Shown piece after piece: positions 36,468 through 46,900 of a stretch of 64,000 nt of DNA. The first letter of the stretch is position 1; every line of letters starts with the position of its first letter. Both the position numbers and the translations under genes were made by a program. The stretch spans positions 94,501 to 158,500 of the forward strand of contig JADJFV010000003.1 in assembly GCA_016708435.1 (NCBI GenBank), read 5' to 3'. The notes under the pieces were generated by a model that did no database searches, was not told where the DNA came from, and was given only the letters and a program-made list of their open reading frames with translations. The DNA is from Leptospiraceae bacterium (GTDB lineage Bacteria; Spirochaetota; Leptospiria; Leptospirales; Leptospiraceae).

Positions 36468-38349
36468 TTAATTTTTGCAATCAATCATAATGAGTGTTAA
36501 ATCATCGGAAAAGATGGATGAACCCTGCCATGCTTCCAATTCGGATAAAATTTTATGATTTAAAGCTTTAGGATTCAAATTGGAATGAGAGGCTAATACT
36601 TGTTTTAGTCTCTCTTCTTCATACAGTTCGCCATTTTCCTTTCTCGATTCAATGATTCCATCTGTAAATAGCATGATACGATCACCCGTCTGAAACGGAA
36701 TATCAATCTTAGCCGCATGTAGTTCAGGGAAAACACCGAGTAGTCGTCCTTTCGAGTCACAGGGGAAAAATTCATTTGAATTTGCTCTATAGATGTATCC
36801 GAAAGGGTGACCAGCATTTGCGAATTGGATGATTTTGGTTTTTGTATCAATTACCATATAGGCAGCGGTTAAGAACATATTGCCGCATTTACCATGCATC
36901 GTATGATTAATTCGACTGAGCATTGCCTCGGGAGATTCTGCATGTGCTACATGATTTTTAAATGCGATACTCAGCATGGAAGCAATGATTGCAGCGGAAA
37001 CTCCATGCCCTGCAACATCTGCTATGAGAACACCAATGCGATGTGAGTCGATGGCAAAGAAGTCGTAATAATCCCCACCGACTAAATCCATCGGTTTATA
37101 AAGAACACTAATATCTAGACCTGGAAATTTTGGAATTGATTTTGGAAGGGCAGAGTCTTGTATTTTCTTTGCAAGGCTTAATTCTTTTTCCATTGAAATC
37201 AATCTTACCTTTTCCGCATTCGCGTCGCGCAAGCTGGCTGTCATTACATTGAATTCACGAGCTAAAAATTCGAATTCATCGCCCGAACTGATTTCTAAAA
37301 TAGTTGTAAGGTTTCCAGCGGATACTTCCTGTACGGCGATGGAAAGCTTATTTAAAGGATGGCTAATATAGTTAGATAAAACGTAGGCAATGATGACGGA
37401 TATTAGAAAAGTAAATGTGGCTACACCTAAAGCGGAATACATTAGAATTGATCTAAACGCGTATATGTCTTTTAAATCACTGGCAACTAACAATAATCCG
37501 CTGCAGGATCCATTCGCTTCCCTTTATACTAGCACCGGTATACAAGAATAATCCATAAGAGGTTTCCTCCAGGTCATTTGGAATATAATCTTCGCATGAA
37601 TTTATTGTCTGGATAAATCGATTTGTTAAATCCTTATCTTCTCTAAAAAGTAGTCCGGGAACTGAAGATAGACTATTTTTTTCTGCGTAACTAAAGACTA
37701 AGTCTTCCTCATTTCCATTCATATTAGTTTGCAGGGTATAATCTCTATTATCCTTATTCAAAACCGTATCCTGAATTTGAATGGAAAGTGAATCTGTTTC
37801 TAAAACTTTAAAAATTGGCTTGCCGTTGATTGTAAATGTATTCTTCTCAAATCCAAGTATAAAACTAGAATTTTTTCTTTTTAGTGTATATGGTAGGTTT
37901 TCTTCGCTAGCGTTCCAGCGAATAACGTATTCTTGTTTTTCATTTTTATAAAATTGAAAGCCGAAATTTTTATTTTCTATCCAAACCGTATCGAGACCAA
38001 AAATGGTTCCATCTATCGCATATCGCATTGTATTCTGCTCACGATCATAGTATAGAGCAAAGATCCACACAATATGCTTCTCTTTTTTTTCTATTTTGAG
38101 TATCTGATTGTAAATTTCCCAAAACTTGTCTAATTTGAGTGCATTCGGCTCGGATAGATTTTTTAAATCTACTTTGTTAAAGGTATACGAAATAGAGCGG
38201 GCAAGAGAAAGCTTATGCGCAATAAAAGACTCGAAGTAAATGCTTTCCGCTATCCTATATAAAGATATGCCGAGCATAGCATTGATTAGAATATTGAGAG
38301 CGATAAAGCCTGAGAGTATTTTAATTTTGAGGGAGATTTTCTTTAACAT
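36468..38349 (-). CDS. Membrane sensor SpoIIE/PP2C phosphatase, frameshifted
   Basis: Read as one gene. The 5' frame (290 codons from ATG 38349 to TGA near 37477) gives an N-terminal membrane helix and an extracytoplasmic sensor region. The 3' frame (open to 36468) gives a second membrane helix, a HAMP segment (YISHPLNKLSIAVQEVSAGNL) and a PP2C-type phosphatase domain (DLVGGDYYDFF, IADVAGHGVSAA). The second frame has only a TTG start and would begin in the middle of a signal-transduction layout. Removing one base near the GGG at 37520-37522 (minus strand) joins them. The likely target is a STAS antagonist in a partner-switching system. Confidence 0.82.
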
Positions 38350-38464
38350 TTTAATCTTGAGAATGGGAACTGGAAGAAATGAAATCGAAAGTTAAGAAAA
38401 AAGTAAAGTTCTTTTTTCAAAAATAAGTGTTGCATAAATATTTCCTCTTTGTTTGAATTCAATT

Positions 38465-39904
38465 ATGAAAAAATTATTCCTTTCTATCTTTGCTCTCGTT
38501 CTTGTTCTCTTATTTTACACAATTGCATTCACTGAATCAGGGTTAAAAAATATTTCTCAGTCTGAAAATCCAAATCTTCCTGATTTCACTGCTATCTCCG
38601 AAGAAGCGGCGAATGATTTACAAAAATACATTAGAATCAAAACGATTCGTGGAAATGAAATTGAATCTGCCAATTTTCTGAAAGGCATTTTGGAAAAAAA
38701 TGGAGTCACAGTAAAATTAATTTCTTATCCAGGAAAGCCTGATAGAGTTAATTTAATTGCCGAACTTCCAGGGACAGAAGAGGGAGGTGGTGTTATTTTT
38801 ATGAATCATATGGATGTTGTAGAGGCGGAAGCGGCAGAATGGAAGTATCCGCCCTTTGAAGGAATTAGAATTGAAGATAGAATCTACGGGCGTGGCGCAG
38901 TCGATATGAAGGGGCTCGGTATGATGCAGCTTCATGCAATGCTACTCATTAAAAAATCAGGAATTAAACTTAAACATAAGCTTATGTTTATTGCTCTTGC
39001 AGATGAAGAGAGTCGCTCTATGCATGGTGCGCAGTATATGGTGAATAACTACAAAGATTTATTTAAAGGTTATGAATTTATCCATAATGAGGGTGGTAGC
39101 GGCACCGATGGAGTAGCCGTTAAAGGTAGTAAAATTTTTAATCTACAATATGCAGAGAAAGGAATTCTCTGGTTAGAATTAGAGGCTAAGGGCGAATCGG
39201 GTCATGGAAGCACTCCGCCTGTTTCTTACGCGGCTAAGAATATGTTGGAATTTCTTTTGGAACTCCAAACATTTTCCAAAGATACAATCATCACTGATAT
39301 TACCTCTGCCTTTTTTTATCAAATGGGTGTTGCTAGCAGTTTCCCAAATTCATTCGTTCTAAAACGTTCTCGTAATCCGCTGATTCAATTGGTATTAAAA
39401 GGTGTTATTCAATCTAATAAACATTTAAGAGCGATGACTTCGAATACGATTAGCGTTACAGGGATTGATTCAGATCCTATTGGAATCAATGTAATAACAA
39501 ATCATACAAAGGCGACTGTGGACATACGTCTGTTACCCGGTGTTGTGCCAGATGAATATCTTGCTAAAATAAAATCTATCGCAGACAAATATAAAATTGA
39601 AATAAAAGTTAAGCATGCGGAAGCTGCAACGGTATCCCCGATGGATAGCAAATTTTTTCAAACTCTAGCTGGAACAGCAGTGAAAGTTGTGCCCGAAGCG
39701 GTGGTTACTCCGTTTTTATCTCCGGGAACGACTGACTCTTCTTATTTTAGAATGCATGGATTTAAATGTTATGGACTAATTCCTGCTCTTTTAACTGACT
39801 ATGAGCTAGATGGAATTCACGGGAAAAATGAAAGCATTCGCGTAAGTCATTTAAAAATGGGAATTCAAATTTTATATGAAACAATCTTGAATTTTAATAA
39901 GTAA
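38465..39904 (+). CDS. M20-family zinc metallopeptidase
   Basis: About 479 residues starting at ATG 38465, chosen over the in-frame codon 12 bases upstream because it opens a clean signal-anchor (KKLFLSIFALVLVLLFY). The metal ligands of the M20 family are visible: NHMDVV, GRGAVDMKG, ADEESRS with the catalytic/ligand glutamates, and the C-terminal GIHGKNE histidine. A dimerisation lid domain lies at about 230-340. It resembles carboxypeptidase S/PM20D1-type exported enzymes, hydrolysing peptides or N-acyl amino acids outside the cytoplasm. Divergent from the phosphatase gene, with about 115 bases for two promoters. Confidence 0.92.
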   Translation: MKKLFLSIFALVLVLLFYTIAFTESGLKNISQSENPNLPDFTAISEEAANDLQKYIRIKTIRGNEIESANFLKGILEKNGVTVKLISYPGKPDRVNLIAELPGTEEGGGVIFMNHMDVVEAEAAEWKYPPFEGIRIEDRIYGRGAVDMKGLGMMQLHAMLLIKKSGIKLKHKLMFIALADEESRSMHGAQYMVNNYKDLFKGYEFIHNEGGSGTDGVAVKGSKIFNLQYAEKGILWLELEAKGESGHGSTPPVSYAAKNMLEFLLELQTFSKDTIITDITSAFFYQMGVASSFPNSFVLKRSRNPLIQLVLKGVIQSNKHLRAMTSNTISVTGIDSDPIGINVITNHTKATVDIRLLPGVVPDEYLAKIKSIADKYKIEIKVKHAEAATVSPMDSKFFQTLAGTAVKVVPEAVVTPFLSPGTTDSSYFRMHGFKCYGLIPALLTDYELDGIHGKNESIRVSHLKMGIQILYETILNFNK

Positions 39905-39999
39905 CGCACCATACGCAAAAGAGTAAAACAACGGGACTTTTTATTTACTTAAGAATATTAGATAAATCTAATAAAGTAATAGAATCAATAGCCCGCCTT

Positions 40000-40083
40000 A
40001 TGTTGCGCAACGCAGTAGCAACATTGAGTTTGGCAAACCCACCGTTAGGTGTAACCCACCTTCGGCGCTGCTCAATGGTTTGC
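40000..40083. repeat. Cluster of inverted repeats between M20 gene and SpoIIE gene
   Basis: Two hairpins follow each other: ATGTTGC (40000-40006) with GCAACAT (40018-40024), and GCAAACC (40033-40039) with GGTTTGC (40077-40083). The loop of the second contains GTTAGGTGTAAC. The sequence is richer in GC than its surroundings and looks inserted. The rest of the gap 39905-40162 shows nothing recognisable. Confidence 0.5.
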
Positions 40084-40162
40084 AATGTTTTTATTGGGGA
40101 GAATTCCAGTTAAGTGAAAAAAACTTTGTTGATTTACATTGGCATTGATTCATATTAACGCA

Positions 40163-43100
40163 ATGAATTGGTTACTATTCTCGTATTATTCTCCGGGTGT
40201 TTTCTTTGATACTTTGATTTGCATGATTATTGTTTTTTTCCTTATATTCAAAAAGGAAAAAGTCAGATCAACGTATTGGTTAATTGGTTTCTTCATTGGA
40301 GAAATGTTTTTATTCGGGGCATACACGGCTTCCTATTCCATTTTTGCTGAGTTTGGTGCATACCATCGATACTTTTCCTGTCTTGTTATGTTTGGTAACG
40401 CATGTCTTGTAGGGTTTTCTTATTATTATCCGAAAAATGATAGACCAAAGGAAGCGATAGTCGTAATATCTATTTCCTTTCTACTCGCCACTATTGCATA
40501 TATTCACTTTGTCCTGAAAACGTTACCGATGGAAAAAATGTATAGCTTCAAAGCGCAGATTTATACTTTTGATTTTGGAAAAGAAGTAGGGTTGGTCATT
40601 GTTTTACTTTTTGTTATCCCAGTTTTAAATTTGCTTAGAAAAACAATACGTTACTCGGAATACAAAGGCTTTTTTTCTAAATGGCTTGGTAAACCAAATA
40701 GCATTACTTCTTATCCAATGCATTTTATTTCTCGTTTTCTTGTTGGAATTATTAAAATCGTAAATCCAAAGGGAAAGGATGCAGAGTCTACTCGTGATTT
40801 TGCGATACCAATCTTCATTCATATTCTAATTGCTCTTTTAAATGTATTAGTGAAATCAGATAAGATATCGTATGATTTGTATGCGTTATTATTTTCTTTT
40901 TCAACTATGATCGTGATTTATTATATTGCCATTGCTTATATTAATAATTCACCTGAGCCAACTTCTTTTATGGTAAAGTTGGTTGGAATTTCTCTCGGAG
41001 CCATTCTAGTGGTTTTAGGTTATGTTGGCGATATCACTCTATCTGAAAGCGAAGTAAATTATAACGAGAAGCGGTTACTGCAAACTAGCCAAACAAAACT
41101 GGCAATTGCACGCGGAAGTTGGGATGAAATTCCATCAGAAGTGGAATATGTGTTAATAAAGCCAGCGACTGCATCTTTATTTAGTGATGAGGTCACAATT
41201 GTTTTTACGCGTAATCCTCTTTTGACTCTTGAAGAAATTGCCAAGGGTGAAAGCATTGAAAAGAAAATTCTTCTCAAAGAAAAGAAATCAAGGATTAAGG
41301 AAAAAAATTTATCAGAAGAGGATAAAGAAGTATTAGCCTTAAATGAAATTTCAAAGACTGAATTGCCGGAAATGAAGCGCCTGTATCGAAACGCGGGATT
41401 TCAATATTATACTCATTTTGATTTCATTGAAGAAGGAAATCGATATGAGGTCGGCTTCAGTCTTTTACAATATAGACAAACAATTCATCAATCTTCTAGA
41501 AAAATAGTCTATGCAATGGTTGCTGTGGTATTCTTAGTATTAACATTTTTCCCAATGCTTTTTAAAACGAGTTTGGTTCGTCCTCTGAATAAATTACTTA
41601 CTGGAGTTAAGAATGTAAATGATGGTGATCTCACTGTGCAAGTGCCTGTAAAGTCCTACGATGAAATCGGATTCCTATCTGTTTCCTTCAATTCTATGGT
41701 TCGTTCCATACGTCAGGCGCGAGAGGAATTGCAAGATTATGCGGAGAATTTGGAAAACAAAGTCGAGGAGAGAACGAAAGAAGTGAGAGAAAAAATGGAA
41801 TTGATCGAAGCTCTGAAAGTTCAGCAGGACGGTGATTATTTTTTAACATCTCTTCTTGCTAAACCCTTATTTTATAATGCTAATAAATCCAAACTGGTTA
41901 AAACAGAATTTATCATCAAACAAAAAAAACAATTTGAGTTTAAGAGAAAACACGCTGATCTAGGTGGAGATATTTGTATTACCGGCAACTTACGATTAGG
42001 CACAAAGGACAAATTCAAACGTTATACGATGGCGATGAATGGGGATGCAATGGGTAAGTCCATGCAGGGTGCCGGTGGGTCTCTTGTTATGGGTGTTGTC
42101 ATGAATTCGATCATGGCAAGATCTGCTTCTCAGAATAAAATTTTAAATCAAACGCCAGAAGAATGGCTCTTTCATGTATACACTGAGATTCATTCGGTGT
42201 TTAAATCTTTTAATGGTAGTATGGTAATATCAGCTGTGATATTTATGATCGAAGATGAGACAGGAAAAGCTTTTTATATAAACGCAGAGCATCCGTATTC
42301 AGTTTTATGTCGAGACGGAAAGGCTTCTTTTATTGAAGAAGGAATGCAGCTTCGAAAGATTGGATTTGATTCTGATGTAGAATTCAGAGTGAATTCTTTT
42401 CAATTAGAGCAAGGCGATGTAATTATTCTCGGATCTGATGGACGGGATGATATTGATTTGTCGCCTAACGATTCTGTTCGAACTATTAACGAAGACGAAA
42501 CTCTATTTCTTGGGTTTGTAGAAAAAGCAAATACAAATTTGAATGAAATAATTCATTCCATCGAAGGACTCGGTCACATCATTGACGATTTATCGTTACT
42601 AAGAATTGGGTATAAGGAAGATTATGTGCCAGAAGAAGATTTCCCGAAAGAGGTAGGTCTTCAGACTAGTTCTGAAATAATGGTGCAAGTAAATAAGGAC
42701 GGATCGACTAAGACAACAACTGATATTCATACTAATATTGCGTTAGATACAGAGAATGCATATCTTGAAGGTAAGTCATTAGCGCATAAGAACCGTTTTC
42801 CTGAAGCGATCTCAACTCTCTATTCGGCTTTTGTTTTGGATAGAACTCATCAAAAGCTAAGTCGCCTTCTCGGTATTTTATGCTATAAGACAAAAGAGTA
42901 TAAGAAAGCAATCGAAGTTTTAAATTCCTATACCTCCCAATTTGAAAGAGAAGAAGAGTTGCTTTATTATCTTGCAATCTCTTACAAGAAAATGGCGGAA
43001 TACAATGACGCTCTTGCGATATCTACTTTACTCGAAAGAATAAATCCAAATCTAGTAAGGAATTTGCTGAACTTAAGTGATGTTTATAGATTGTTAGAAA

Positions 43101-43192
43101 ATTTCGAGAATGCAAAAAAATATTGTTATCGAGTTCTTGAGCTTGAACCAGAAAATGAGATTGCAAAGAAGATAAAAAATCTGTTTTCCTAA
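40163..43192 (+). CDS. Membrane SpoIIE/PP2C phosphatase with HAMP and C-terminal TPR repeats
   Basis: About 1009 residues from ATG 40163; an upstream TTG at 40139 is in frame but has no ribosome site. The layout is a block of membrane helices (about 1-285), an extracytoplasmic segment, another membrane helix (PMLFKTSLVRPLNKLL), HAMP, a coiled coil (NLENKVEERTKEV), a PP2C/SpoIIE domain (LGGDICITGNL, MNGDAMGKSMQGAGGS, GSDGRDDID) and about three TPR units at the C-terminus (LSRLLGILCYKTKEYKKAIEVL, EEELLYYLAISYKKM). It probably senses an envelope signal and dephosphorylates a STAS-type partner, with the TPRs giving a docking platform. Confidence 0.88.
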   Translation: MNWLLFSYYSPGVFFDTLICMIIVFFLIFKKEKVRSTYWLIGFFIGEMFLFGAYTASYSIFAEFGAYHRYFSCLVMFGNACLVGFSYYYPKNDRPKEAIVVISISFLLATIAYIHFVLKTLPMEKMYSFKAQIYTFDFGKEVGLVIVLLFVIPVLNLLRKTIRYSEYKGFFSKWLGKPNSITSYPMHFISRFLVGIIKIVNPKGKDAESTRDFAIPIFIHILIALLNVLVKSDKISYDLYALLFSFSTMIVIYYIAIAYINNSPEPTSFMVKLVGISLGAILVVLGYVGDITLSESEVNYNEKRLLQTSQTKLAIARGSWDEIPSEVEYVLIKPATASLFSDEVTIVFTRNPLLTLEEIAKGESIEKKILLKEKKSRIKEKNLSEEDKEVLALNEISKTELPEMKRLYRNAGFQYYTHFDFIEEGNRYEVGFSLLQYRQTIHQSSRKIVYAMVAVVFLVLTFFPMLFKTSLVRPLNKLLTGVKNVNDGDLTVQVPVKSYDEIGFLSVSFNSMVRSIRQAREELQDYAENLENKVEERTKEVREKMELIEALKVQQDGDYFLTSLLAKPLFYNANKSKLVKTEFIIKQKKQFEFKRKHADLGGDICITGNLRLGTKDKFKRYTMAMNGDAMGKSMQGAGGSLVMGVVMNSIMARSASQNKILNQTPEEWLFHVYTEIHSVFKSFNGSMVISAVIFMIEDETGKAFYINAEHPYSVLCRDGKASFIEEGMQLRKIGFDSDVEFRVNSFQLEQGDVIILGSDGRDDIDLSPNDSVRTINEDETLFLGFVEKANTNLNEIIHSIEGLGHIIDDLSLLRIGYKEDYVPEEDFPKEVGLQTSSEIMVQVNKDGSTKTTTDIHTNIALDTENAYLEGKSLAHKNRFPEAISTLYSAFVLDRTHQKLSRLLGILCYKTKEYKKAIEVLNSYTSQFEREEELLYYLAISYKKMAEYNDALAISTLLERINPNLVRNLLNLSDVYRLLENFENAKKYCYRVLELEPENEIAKKIKNLFS

Positions 43193-43582
43193 ATAGGATA
43201 ATTGTATTTGCTTGGATTTGCCAATGAATGTCTGATGCACCAGCTGCCATTTAAGAAAGCAAATTCAGATTTTAAGCTATGAAGACTGCAAGCTGTAGAA
43301 GTAGCAACGAATAAGGCTAATTAAAATGTTGCGAGCAATAAAATACCAGTGGTTACAATTTATTATGCGCTCAGGATTTTGTCTGAACATATTGGATTGA
43401 ATTTTGTAGATATTCGAAGAACAATACCCACAAATCTGGAGAAAAGTATTCAGGGCTATGGAATGTGGAAAGCAAATATCCAACTATGCATCCGCTTGAA
43501 AAAAGAAATATCTGGCTCACATTCGGATATAAGTTCTAAAAAAATTCTTGTAATTTAAGAATGCTATTCATAAAGATATTTT
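43193..43582. other. 390-base stretch without a supported gene
   Basis: Between the TPR-phosphatase gene and the zinc-ribbon gene. A frame of 69 codons (43349-43558) is open, but it has no ribosome site, domain or convincing composition. No repeat, hairpin or RNA gene was recognised. It must carry the promoter of the zinc-ribbon/KAP operon. Confidence 0.5.
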
Positions 43583-43981
43583 ATGAGCGAAACAATAATT
43601 TCATCCGTTATCCTATGTCCAAATCCAATGTGTAAGTATACTAATCCACTTAAGTCCAAATTCTGTATGCAGTGTGGGAGCCCTCTTGCAGATGCTGCCA
43701 ATGATGCCAAAAAAGTAAAGATCGTAGTTTTAGAAAATCAATCTGTTTTACAAGAATTTTTCTTAACTGATAAAACGATAGTCGGGAAAAGCGGAGATAT
43801 TTCCGTTAAAGGTGCTGACTTTAGTGAAAATATTTGCGAATTCAAAATGGACGGGGAAAAGGTTTTCTTAAATGTAATGTCCGAGAATGTATTTGTAAAG
43901 GCTAATATCAATAAAACGCTAGAATTGGTTTCAGGGACTGAAATTAAAATCGGCGATAAAACATTCAGAGTTGAAATGTAA
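43583..43981 (+). CDS. Zinc-ribbon protein with FHA-like C-terminal domain
   Basis: 132 residues, cytoplasmic. Residues 12-36 form a double-CxxC ribbon in a long-spaced form (CPNPMC ... CMQCGSPL). Residues 45-132 form a compact beta-rich domain with ILVLEN/TIVGKSGDISVKG features that resembles a diverged forkhead-associated (FHA) sandwich; the usual Arg/Ser phosphothreonine pocket is only partly recognisable. Its stop overlaps the next start as TAATG, so it is translationally coupled to the pseudokinase-KAP gene, and the two products probably work together. Confidence 0.82.
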   Translation: MSETIISSVILCPNPMCKYTNPLKSKFCMQCGSPLADAANDAKKVKIVVLENQSVLQEFFLTDKTIVGKSGDISVKGADFSENICEFKMDGEKVFLNVMSENVFVKANINKTLELVSGTEIKIGDKTFRVEM

Positions 43982-46900
43982 TGAATTTAATCTGCCCAAG
44001 CTGTAAAACTGAAAATCCAAGCATTGCAATCTTTTGTTCTAATTGCGGATACAATTTAAAGCAATTCAAAGAACTGAGTGATTTAGAATTACTCCAGGAA
44101 AGCCTTGCGGCAAAGGATTATAAAGTAGAAAGAAGAATTGATGGAGGAACACAATCAGATCCCTTTTTATGTGAATATATTCCAACAGGTGAAAAATTTG
44201 TAATTAGACTTTTAAAAAAAGATCAACCAGAAGATTTGAGAGATCTATTTATCACTGGTATAAATTTAAATGCACAGCTAGATCATCCCAATATTTTAAA
44301 AGTAAAAGAAGTAGGGATGCTTGGTGAACGACCCTATTTTATTTCGAAGTATGCGGATAATGGCACTTTGTCTTGGCTTTTGAATACTTATGGCACGAAA
44401 GGAATGCCAATCGAAGAGGCAATAGGACTCACTATAAAAATTCTGAAAGGACTACACGAGATTCATGAGCAAAATGTGATCCATCGAAATCTTAAGCCGG
44501 ACGCAATCTTTACACAGAAAAATGGAGAGCCTGTTATCGGCGAATTTGGATTAGCCAAACAAATTGAAGATGGTAACAAAATAAAAAGCGAAAATCTCGT
44601 TGGAACTTTAGAATATATGAGTCCTGAGAGATGTAAGCTTAAGAGAGTAGATAGAAGAAGTGATATTTATTCTGTTGGAATTATGCTCTATCAATTGTTG
44701 ACGGGTGAGTTACCATTTACCGGTGATACACAAACACTTATATTCAAACAAACCAATGAAGTTCTACCTACAATTACCTACAAACTTCTTGCAAAGGGAT
44801 TAAATTCAATTATTAGCGGCAAAGAGAAATTATACTTAGCCGCAGGTGAAATTCAAGCTATATTAGAAAAAGCATGTAAAAAAGGACCAAGTAGTCGTTA
44901 TAATAACGCGATAGAATTTGCAAATGTATTAGAAAAATTTCTAACTTTCGTTAGCACTCCATCACAAACGGCAAATAAGGAAAACCGCTGGAAGGCACTC
45001 AATCAATACCGCGCCGATCACAATGCAAATGTGAGTGATGATAGATTGGGAATTACAAATGCAGTTGATGCTTTTGCTCGTTTAATTTCTGCCAAATCTG
45101 TCCACCCACCTTTATCTATTGGTCTTTTTGGAAATTGGGGAGCAGGAAAGAGTTTTTTTATGAGCAAGCTCTCTAAAGAAATTGAGAGACTAACAAAGAG
45201 TATGCGATCAGAAGCCAAAGCAGGTGTTGAGCAGAGTAATCTGGCTTTTTATGGAAATATTGTTCAAATCGAATTTAATACCTGGCATTTTGTGGACGCA
45301 AATCTCTGGGCGAGTCTTGTGAATCATATTTTCTCTAATTTAAGAATTAAGGGTGAGCCAGTTGATGAAGTGAAAGAGCGAAGAAATTTTCTTATTAAAA
45401 GAATTGAGAGTGAGAAGAATGGTTTATTGGATTTAGAAAAGGATGAAGAAAAATTTTCAGCTAAAGTAAATGACATTACTGCTGAAATAGAAAAAGAATC
45501 TGTAAATTACAAATCAGTAATTTACAATTTATTCGATAAATCTTTCGACTCTGCTATCAAAGAAAAGATTAGCCCTGATGAAATAAAAGAATGGTGTAAA
45601 AAAGCTGGCATAGAGTATAATCCCGATGAGCCGATTGCTTCTCAAATGCAACGAATTTACGCGGAGAGTGATAAATTCAAATCTCTTCCTTTACTAGAAC
45701 AAGTAAAGAGTAGATATAAAGGCTATCTTTATTTTGGAATCGTTGTTCTAATTCTATTCTTACTCGGAGTTTTCTGGGCTACTCTTAGTTATCTGCTAAA
45801 TATATTTTTTGGATCGGATTGGATAGATAAAATTACTAAATTTTCTACTGATTTGCTATTGAGTGTGATTGGAAGTATAACTGCTATGCTTGCTCCTGTG
45901 TATCCAATCTATGTTGGATTAAAGTCATGGGCTACGAAATATTTAAATTGGTCTCCACAATTTTTTAAAAAAATAAAAGATACAATTCCTGATTTGAATG
46001 CAGAGCTTGAAAAAAAAGAGAAAGAAAAAGAGAAGAAACTCGCTGATTTAGAAGCAAAGAAAAAAACATTTGAAGAAAAAAAGGAAAACGCCCGTTCGGA
46101 AATTCAAAAGTTAGAATCTGATCTAGATAAAACATCAGATGGAGATTATTTATCTACATTTATTAAAGGTCGAATGGGCACGGATGAATACACTAAGCAT
46201 TTGGGACTACAGGCAAAGATTCGGACAGACTTCGAGCAGTTATCGAATCTAATTGAAAAATACAATAAAAGTATGTTAGCTGGAGAAGTGAAAGATAACG
46301 ACGGTTATATGATTAATCGAATTGTATTGTATATCGATGATTTAGATAGATGTCCCCCTGATAAAGTTGTCGAAGTGTTGCAAGCGGTTCATTTGCTTCT
46401 ATCCTTTCCTGCTTTCGTTGTCGTTGTTGCTGTAGATGCAAGATGGGTATCCCAATCTCTTCGTATCGGATATAAAGATTTATTCGGACAAGATGATTCA
46501 GCAGATATAGACGGTGATGGAATTCCGGATAGCTTTCGGGCAACCCCGCATGATTATTTGGAGAAAATATTTCAAATTCCATTTTGGTTATATTTTATGA
46601 ATATCGAGGGAAGAAGAAACCTACTTACGCAGCTAATGGAAAGTAACCTTGAATCGGAACCTGCAAAGGAATCCAATCCTTTGAATGATGTTAATTCTAA
46701 TAAAATTGTTGTCTCTGAAAGGATAATGGCTAACTCTGAGGCAGTGAATATAAATGCAAACTCTGACATTTCTAAAAATATTTCGGGATTAGAAAGAAAG
46801 GATAGTTTAAATCCTGCTTTACAAAATGAAATACAAACTGAATCCAAAGATGCTAGTTCTAATTTAACGGAATCTGATTCATCGGAAGAATTTCCATTTA

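Noticed and set aside
37477..38349. Stand-alone sensor protein without an output domain
   Set aside because: HAMP and PP2C parts follow at once in the other frame; a split by error is more likely.
39905..40162. tRNA or other RNA gene in the hairpin cluster
   Set aside because: The stems do not form a cloverleaf and no anticodon arm or T-loop consensus is present.
40139..40162. TTG start at 40139 for the TPR-phosphatase gene
   Set aside because: No ribosome site; the ATG at 40163 opens directly into the first membrane helix.
43349..43558. 69-codon frame before the zinc-ribbon gene
   Set aside because: No ribosome site, domain or signal; treated as chance.
44125..44950. Active serine/threonine kinase
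   Set aside because: The catalytic lysine and both aspartates are substituted, so only a pseudokinase is claimed.
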